Part shown: piece by piece, positions 60,208 through 64,000 of the stretch
How positions within the stretch are numbered: position 1 is the stretch's first letter
Layout of the letters: the number at the start of each line of letters is the position of its first letter
Assembly: GCA_958295465.1 (NCBI GenBank)
Contig: OY282353.1
Span: 2,905,001 to 2,969,000, forward strand
DNA from: an uncultured Gammaproteobacteria bacterium
GTDB taxonomy: Bacteria; Pseudomonadota; Gammaproteobacteria; HK1
Direction: 5' to 3'
DNA length: 64,000 nt
Made by a program: the position numbers and the translations under genes
The notes under the pieces: model-generated
The model's input: the letters and a program-made list of their open reading frames with translations, nothing else
Told to the model about the DNA's origin: nothing
Databases searched by the model: none

Positions 60208-60211
60208 CCCC

Positions 60212-60314
60212 GCTTCCGCGCCGGAGGACGGAGCTTCCGGCCGAAGCGGCGGCGCTCCGCGAGAGGCTCCCTCGTTTCGATCACGCCTTGGTGGAGGAAG
60301 AAAAGCGCGCCGGG
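60212..60314 (+). pseudogene. Fragment of an RHH antitoxin gene (copy of 62519-62621)
   Basis: The sequence GCGCCGGAGGACGGAGCTTC...GCGAGAGGCTCCCTCGTTTCGATCACGCCTTGGTGGA is about 90% identical to the 3' part of the antitoxin gene at 62394-62630. It overlaps, in antisense, the end of the GNAT toxin gene, whose last residues are consequently altered. Confidence 0.8.
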
Positions 60315-60841
60315 GTGCCGAGCGCCGCCTCGACATCCTTCAGTCGGGCGGCCAGGATCAACGGGTCGATGGGGGATTCGACGAAGCCGCAGGTGAGATA
60401 GAACCGCTTCGCAGCGTCGTTCAGAGCGTGGACGAGCACGGCGGCGACCCCGATTTCGCCTGCCGCCGCGCGGATCCGGAAAAGGGCGTCTCGAACGAGC
60501 GCTCGGCCGATTCCAGAACCTTGTTCGCAGGTGGTTACGGCCAAGCGGGCGAGGACGACGACGGGGATCGGATCGGGCATGTTGCGGCGGACCCGGCTCG
60601 GCGCCTGATGGTGATCGACGGCTCCCGCCGCGAGTGCGTAATACCCCTTTACCTGCTCGCCTCGGCAGACGACGAAGGTCCGGGAGGCGCCGGATTTCCG
60701 GTTCGTCCCGGCGCGTCGCTTGATCCAGGCATCCAGGCTCGGCACGCCGCATTGAAAGGCATCGACCCGGTGCCCCTCGTGAAGGGGTTCCGGGGCGCGG
60801 AGGGGAGGACGAGCCTTCCCGGCGCCGGTCACTCTTCCCAC
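60281..60841 (-). CDS. GNAT-family toxin (TacT/AtaT-like) with altered C-terminus
   Basis: 186 residues from GTG 60841. The acetyl-CoA fold is complete: DAFQCGVPSLDAWIKRRAGTNRKSGASRTFVVCRGEQVKGYYALAAGAVDHH, then VVVLARLAVTTCEQGSGIGRALVRDALFRI with the Q/R-x-x-G-x-G/A loop, then FYLTCGFVESPIDPLILAARL. TacT-like toxins acetylate aminoacyl-tRNA. The gene overlaps the DUF1778 antitoxin by 13 bp. The last about 8 residues (RFSSSTKA) come from the antisense of the RHH fragment, so the natural stop was replaced. Confidence 0.85.
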   Translation of the reverse strand: MGRVTGAGKARPPLRAPEPLHEGHRVDAFQCGVPSLDAWIKRRAGTNRKSGASRTFVVCRGEQVKGYYALAAGAVDHHQAPSRVRRNMPDPIPVVVLARLAVTTCEQGSGIGRALVRDALFRIRAAAGEIGVAAVLVHALNDAAKRFYLTCGFVESPIDPLILAARLKDVEAALGTPARFSSSTKA

Positions 60842-61122
60842 GGCGCCGGAGTCGAAAGGAGTCTGGCGAGTTCCTTGTTCGGACTCGGCGGTCCATCGAG
60901 AAGCGTGACGAAGGCTTCATGGCGATCGGAGTCGAGGCGGAACAGGACGCGATCGAGCAAGGCGTCTTCCGCCGCCTGCCGCGTCGCATCCAGCATGAAC
61001 TCGGAGCGGTTCTTGCCGAGCGCCGCCGCCGCCCGGTCGATCAAGTCCCGATCGCGGGCGCTGACCCGCAGATTGACGAGCGATTTGCGGGCACCTTCGG
61101 TCGTCGTCTGCCGTTGCGCCAT
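60829..61122 (-). CDS. DUF1778/TacA-like RHH antitoxin
   Basis: 97 residues: ARKSLVNLRVSARDRDLIDRAAAALGKNRSEFMLDATRQAAEDALLDRVLFRLDSDRHEAFVTLLDGPPSPNKELARLLSTPAPWEE. An RHH DNA-binding part is followed by the toxin-binding tail with FVTLLDGPP, characteristic of the TacA family. The start ATG 61122 fits the family length. It is the first gene of the TA pair and probably represses its own promoter upstream of 61122. Confidence 0.9.
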   Translation of the reverse strand: MAQRQTTTEGARKSLVNLRVSARDRDLIDRAAAALGKNRSEFMLDATRQAAEDALLDRVLFRLDSDRHEAFVTLLDGPPSPNKELARLLSTPAPWEE

Positions 61123-61267
61123 GGCGCCTTCCTCAAGGAAGCGGGTTTCTGTCGGAATGTAAAGACAATAGATAGATTGTTCAAGGCAACCGGACTTCGT
61201 TGCGGCTGCCCCGCCGCCGCCTCTCGCCATCTGGAACGACTCGTTCCCCGGCAGTCGAGGCGCCAGC

Positions 61268-61321
61268 GGTCGCCGCTCGCCCTGGAAGGGCACGCGCCCG
61301 TACCATCGCGCCGGGCGAACG
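61268..61321. repeat. 54-bp dispersed repeat, copy 1
   Basis: GGTCGCCGCTCGCCCTGGAA...GGGCGAACG occurs again at 63212-63265 with a few changes. Its ends form an imperfect inverted repeat (CGCTCGCCC...GGGCGAACG). It behaves like a REP element upstream of TA genes. Confidence 0.65.
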
Positions 61322-61489
61322 GATGGATTCGTGCGCGAAGCTCTGAGCGAACTTGAACAGCAGCGGGACACCTTGGCCGCGTGACGTCTCCGGCCATATC
61401 GGAGGGCGGGAGAGCAAAGAACGGGCGTCTATCGAGGAGGCGGACCGGCAATCTCGCACGTAGGACCGCTGGCGCGGCAGAGCTTCCGA

Positions 61490-61790
61490 TCAAGCGTCGC
61501 ATAGGAGTCTGCCATGCGATGCGTCGCCGGGTGCGTCTTGGCGTCCTTGTCCACCACCTGCTCGCCCTCGCGCCCCGGCACCACATACCCATCGATGCCC
61601 CACGCTTCAATCTCCGCGTACGCGGAGATCGACAAATCCCGCTGGTTGCAGTACCCGGCGTCAACGAGCACCCGCCCAGGCTGCGCGTCGAAGGTCTCAT
61701 TCACCTCATCGAGCAGCCCCACCATCGCGCCCTGGTCGCTCGCGTTCGAGGTCAACTCCGTCGCGACAATCAACTGAAACGGGCGCGGAG
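61490..61790 (-). mobile_element. IS1182-family transposase scrap
   Basis: The minus strand encodes FQLIVATELTSNASDQGAMVGLLDEVNETFDAQPGRVLVDAGYCNQRDLSISAYAEIEAWGIDGYVVPGREG. The VxDAGYCN motif contains the second catalytic Asp region of IS1182 transposases. Both ends are missing. It has removed the start of the higB gene next to it. Confidence 0.7.
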
Positions 61791-61791
61791 C

Positions 61792-61980
61792 AAGCTGGAC
61801 CGGATCAACTATGCAGTGAGCATCGATGATCTTCGAATACCGCCGGGAAATCGCCTCGAACGGCTGATCGGCGACCGTGACGGCCGGTACAGCATTCGCG
61901 TTTCCCGAGGCTGGCGGCTCTGCTTCGTCTGGCAGGACGGAGACGCCTTCGAGGTGGAATTGAACAACCACTACGATTGA
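61792..61980 (+). pseudogene. higB: HigB toxin, N-terminally truncated
   Basis: The remaining text KLDRINYAVSIDDLRIPPGNRLERLIGDRDGRYSIRVSRGWRLCFVWQDGDAFEVELNNHYD is the last two thirds of a HigB/RelE-type RNase, including the YSIRxxxxWRxCFxW strand pair. The N-terminal strand and helix are replaced by the IS1182 scrap, and no start codon serves it. Confidence 0.75.
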
Positions 61981-61997
61981 TGAGGGGAGCAAAGGAA

Positions 61998-62336
61998 ATG
62001 GCCCGTGTACCCGGCAATCGGATCGCGACACATCCCGGCACCTTGCTGCTCGAACAGATCAGGGAGATGGGGCTGACCGTCAATGGCGTCGCCCGCGACA
62101 TCGACCTGCCGGCGACCCGGCTGCATGAGATTGTTCATGAACGCCGCGGCGTGAGCGCGGAGACCGCGATCGCGCTGGGGGCGTACTTCGGGCAGGCCCC
62201 GGAATTCTGGATGAATGCGCAGAAATCGTATGAGCTCTCGCCTCGTGTCTCGACGGATCCCGGCAGCATACTCACGCCGCGTGAGAGGCGCTGTTCCGCT
62301 CGAACCGAGCCGTTGCCCGGACGCCGGATGGATTGA
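61998..62336 (+). CDS. higA: HigA-family antitoxin with divergent C-terminus
   Basis: 112 residues from ATG 61998. NRIATHPGTLLLEQIREMGLTVNGVARDIDLPATRLHEIVHERRGVSAETAIALGAYFGQAPEFWMNAQKSYEL is a textbook HigA/VapI helix-turn-helix. After YEL the family normally continues with a helix ending in Arg/Pro. Here it becomes SPRVSTDPGSILTPRERR, so a frame change or recombination is likely. It starts 17 bp after the higB stop. Confidence 0.8.
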   Translation: MARVPGNRIATHPGTLLLEQIREMGLTVNGVARDIDLPATRLHEIVHERRGVSAETAIALGAYFGQAPEFWMNAQKSYELSPRVSTDPGSILTPRERRCSARTEPLPGRRMD

Positions 62337-62393
62337 TTCCGATACGCCGGCATCGGAGACTTGCATTCCGGTTTCAGAATGGATGCCGTCACG

Positions 62394-62630
62394 ATGGCTT
62401 CAATCACGATCAAGAGCCTGCCGCCAGCGCTCCACGAGGGGCTGAAGGAGGCTGCCCGGCGCAATCACCGGAGCCTGCAGGGCGAAATCATCGCCTGTCT
62501 GGAGCGTCACGTTGAGGGGCTTCCGCGCCGGAGGGCGGAGCTTCTGGCCGAGGCGGCGGCGCTCCGCGAGAGGCTTCCCCGTTTCGATCACGCCTTGGTG
62601 GACGAATACAAGCGCGCCGGGAGGGCGTGA
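62394..62630 (+). CDS. FitA-like RHH antitoxin
   Basis: 78 residues from ATG 62394: MASITIKSLPPALHEGLKEAARRNHRSLQGEIIACLERHVEG is an Arc/FitA-type RHH fold. The C-terminal helix (LLAEAAALRERLPRFDHALVDEYKRAGRA) binds the PIN toxin. The toxin begins 4 bp downstream. Its 3' end is the source of the fragment at 60212-60314. Confidence 0.88.
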   Translation: MASITIKSLPPALHEGLKEAARRNHRSLQGEIIACLERHVEGLPRRRAELLAEAAALRERLPRFDHALVDEYKRAGRA

Positions 62631-62633
62631 GCG

Positions 62634-63038
62634 GTGAACGTGGTCGTCGATACGAACATCCTGGCGTACTACTGGCTTCCGGGTGCCCGCACGGAGGAAG
62701 CCGTGGCGTTGCGACGATCGACGGACCACTGGTACGGGCCGAAGCTCTGGCGGTCCGAGTTCCGCAACGTCCTTGCCGGGTTCCTGCGCCGGAAGGTCAT
62801 GGGTCCGGCCGCGGCGAAGGCTTTGGTCCGAGCCGCGGAAGCCGAGCTGGCCGACTTCGAATGCGAGATCGATTCGGTCGCGGTCATGGAACTCGTCTCC
62901 GGATCCGACTGCTCCGCTTACGACTGTGAGTTCGTCGCCTTGGCCAGATCGATGGGTATCCCTCTGGTCACCGAAGACAAGGGCATCCGGCGCGATTTTC
63001 CCGGCATCGCGGTCGGAATGGCCGCTCTGATCGCTTGA
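62634..63038 (+). CDS. PIN-domain ribonuclease toxin (VapC/FitB-like)
   Basis: 134 residues from GTG 62634. The four acidic residues of the PIN site are all in place: VVVDTNILAYYWL, WRSEFRNVL, AYDCEFVALA and LVTEDKGIRRDFP. It is intact, unlike the PIN genes at 14881 and 30151, so this module is probably functional. Confidence 0.9.
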   Translation: MNVVVDTNILAYYWLPGARTEEAVALRRSTDHWYGPKLWRSEFRNVLAGFLRRKVMGPAAAKALVRAAEAELADFECEIDSVAVMELVSGSDCSAYDCEFVALARSMGIPLVTEDKGIRRDFPGIAVGMAALIA

Positions 63039-63625
63039 TGGCGGCCATGTCCCAGGGCCTGCCGGGTTGGGAGCGCCTGTGCTGCGCCACGGTGGCTGCT
63101 TGCCGGACGGGAGCGGGTCGCTTGGAACGCCTTGTTCCTCGTAGCCAGTGACGCTTCGCCCGACATTGATTGGCGATTCCGCGTACGCGGAATCGTGAGC
63201 GGCCGTGAAACGGTCGCCGCTCGCCCTGGAAAGGTACACGCCTGTACCATTGCACCGGGCGAACGAATATCCTTTCCGGGTGGACGACGGAGTATCGGGT
63301 GGATACGGTTGAACCGGTCTGATGAGCCGAGAGTGACCGAGAGCCAGTATTTCACTGCCAGAGTGGCGCGATTCGAGGTCTGCGAAGTACGTGACTGCCG
63401 CGAGCAAGGCACCAAAGGCAAGGATGGGGAAGTGAGGCGCGAGGGTGTTCGCTCCGCGTCGACGGCGGGGTGGGTGAGGAAATCGGGTGTGTTCGAGCCC
63501 CGTCGGAGTGGACGTTGGTCCGCGTGTCCTCGCTGCGGAATCGGATTCTCGGGTGGCAAGGTAGGAAGGATGCTTGAGCCGAGTGAGTGGCTTGTGGTTG
63601 ACACGATAATGAACGACGGTAGACC
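63039..63625. other. 587-bp gap with palindrome and repeat, no certain gene
   Basis: It contains a perfect 20-bp palindrome (GATTCCGCGTACGCGGAATC, 63175-63194) and the second copy of the 54-bp repeat (63212-63265). A 166-codon frame from 63132 has no family resemblance; only a short CPRCGIGF near its end looks protein-like. Confidence 0.45.
63212..63265. repeat. 54-bp dispersed repeat, copy 2
   Basis: Partner of 61268-61321, here 17 bp after a perfect palindrome. Confidence 0.65.
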
Positions 63626-63997
63626 ATGTTGATACAAAAATTTCTACAGAAAGCTAGCGATGGAGGTTCACGTTCTAGCGCGCTCAACCCATTGGGGTGG
63701 CTTGTATTTATGCTTTTGTCTGCAACATTGATTTCATTGTATATGGGTGCTCAGGAATGGTTCACCTACCTACTGGGGTTGTGTATCCTTATGGCAGTCA
63801 TAGCCTACATTTTAGCCTACAAATACTTACTATTACATGATAGAGATGCGTTGCGCTCAGAGAAATACACTCTCCAGAAACTCGCGATTGAGCGCGGATC
63901 GGTCGGAGACAGCGAGACCGGCACTTTCGACGAGGGTGAGGCGGGGAATGCGAGATTGCTTTCCAGAAAACGAGAAGATAATGGGGACAGGCCATGA
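63626..63997 (+). CDS. Small AT-rich membrane protein, unknown
   Basis: 123 residues from ATG 63626. Two helices (LGWLVFMLLSATLISLYMGA and FTYLLGLCILMAVIAYILAYKYLLL) are followed by a charged cytoplasmic tail (HDRDALRSEKYTLQKLAIERGS ... RKREDNGDRP). The base composition is much more AT-rich than its surroundings, which points to recent transfer. The two-helix-plus-coil layout resembles small membrane effectors in defence systems, but no family can be named. Confidence 0.6.
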   Translation: MLIQKFLQKASDGGSRSSALNPLGWLVFMLLSATLISLYMGAQEWFTYLLGLCILMAVIAYILAYKYLLLHDRDALRSEKYTLQKLAIERGSVGDSETGTFDEGEAGNARLLSRKREDNGDRP

Positions 63998-64000
63998 TCC

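Noticed and set aside
59643-60989. A 448-codon minus-strand frame spanning ISL3 and GNAT sequences
   Set aside because: It is a chance open frame through several unrelated fragments.
63132-63632. A 166-codon frame in the last gap
   Set aside because: It runs through a palindrome and a dispersed repeat; only a short CPRCG segment looks protein-like.

Overview
This is a high-GC window that looks proteobacterial, most like a gamma- or betaproteobacterium. The guess rests on a 14-gene-type complex I operon (nuoG-H-I-J-K-L-M-N), an HAE-1 RND pump, PuuE/ureidoglycine-type aminotransferase purine catabolism and a selenoprotein. The accessory parts are crowded with toxin-antitoxin (TA) modules, broken genes, IS scars and short duplicated segments. 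That texture is typical of large mobile-element-rich or symbiont genomes. The taxon cannot be fixed from the sequence alone.

Layout. 1-565: end of nuoG. 611-6405: about 5.9 kb of accessory genes sitting inside the nuo operon between nuoG and nuoH. These are a three-domain YaaA-RelE-HicA fusion toxin with a HicB antitoxin, an orphan Xre/MbcA-type antitoxin, a membrane protein, a nuclease-like toxin domain, a RES toxin remnant, a macrodomain protein and a HicBA pair. 6443-14417: nuoH-nuoN. 14661-31438: a defence island with VapBC (toxin broken), an OLD-like ATPase plus TOPRIM-like partner, a tightly overlapping three-gene operon of unknown function, a type III restriction-modification system with a TA pair between its genes, a NYN nuclease, Xre-ImmA/IrrE plus a broken PIN toxin, and a broken AAA-ATPase. 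Degenerate copies of nuoM and nuoN lie within this island.

31490-43030: the most novel part, a minus-strand RiPP-like locus. It holds six precursors with nitrile-hydratase-type (NHLP) leaders, each ending in a GG motif and a short Trp/Asp-rich core. A JmjC/cupin-type oxygenase is translationally coupled to a terpene-cyclase-like toroid protein. Two 356-residue paralogues of an unrecognised family (called family X here) and a 53-residue zinc-ribbon protein complete the set. Five precursors share an upstream 17-nt box; in three it overlaps a plausible sigma70 promoter. The repeated precursor/family X arrangement and shared flanks indicate growth by duplication.

43062-46181: a solitary RND permease. 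47112-53719: PuuE allantoinase, a PucG-like aminotransferase, a zinc-ribbon protein, a DksA/TraR-like protein, a Tat-exported aldo/keto reductase with ferredoxin-type cysteines, a membrane protein, and a selenoprotein of the GrdB/PrdB family whose UGA is followed by a convincing bacterial SECIS hairpin. 53882-59449: a complete oligopeptide-type ABC importer. 59706-63997: TA modules (DUF1778-GNAT, HigBA, RHH-PIN) mixed with ISL3 and IS1182 transposase scars and a small AT-rich membrane protein.

Limits: all assignments come from reading translated sequence and motifs by eye. No database search, alignment score or structure prediction was run.
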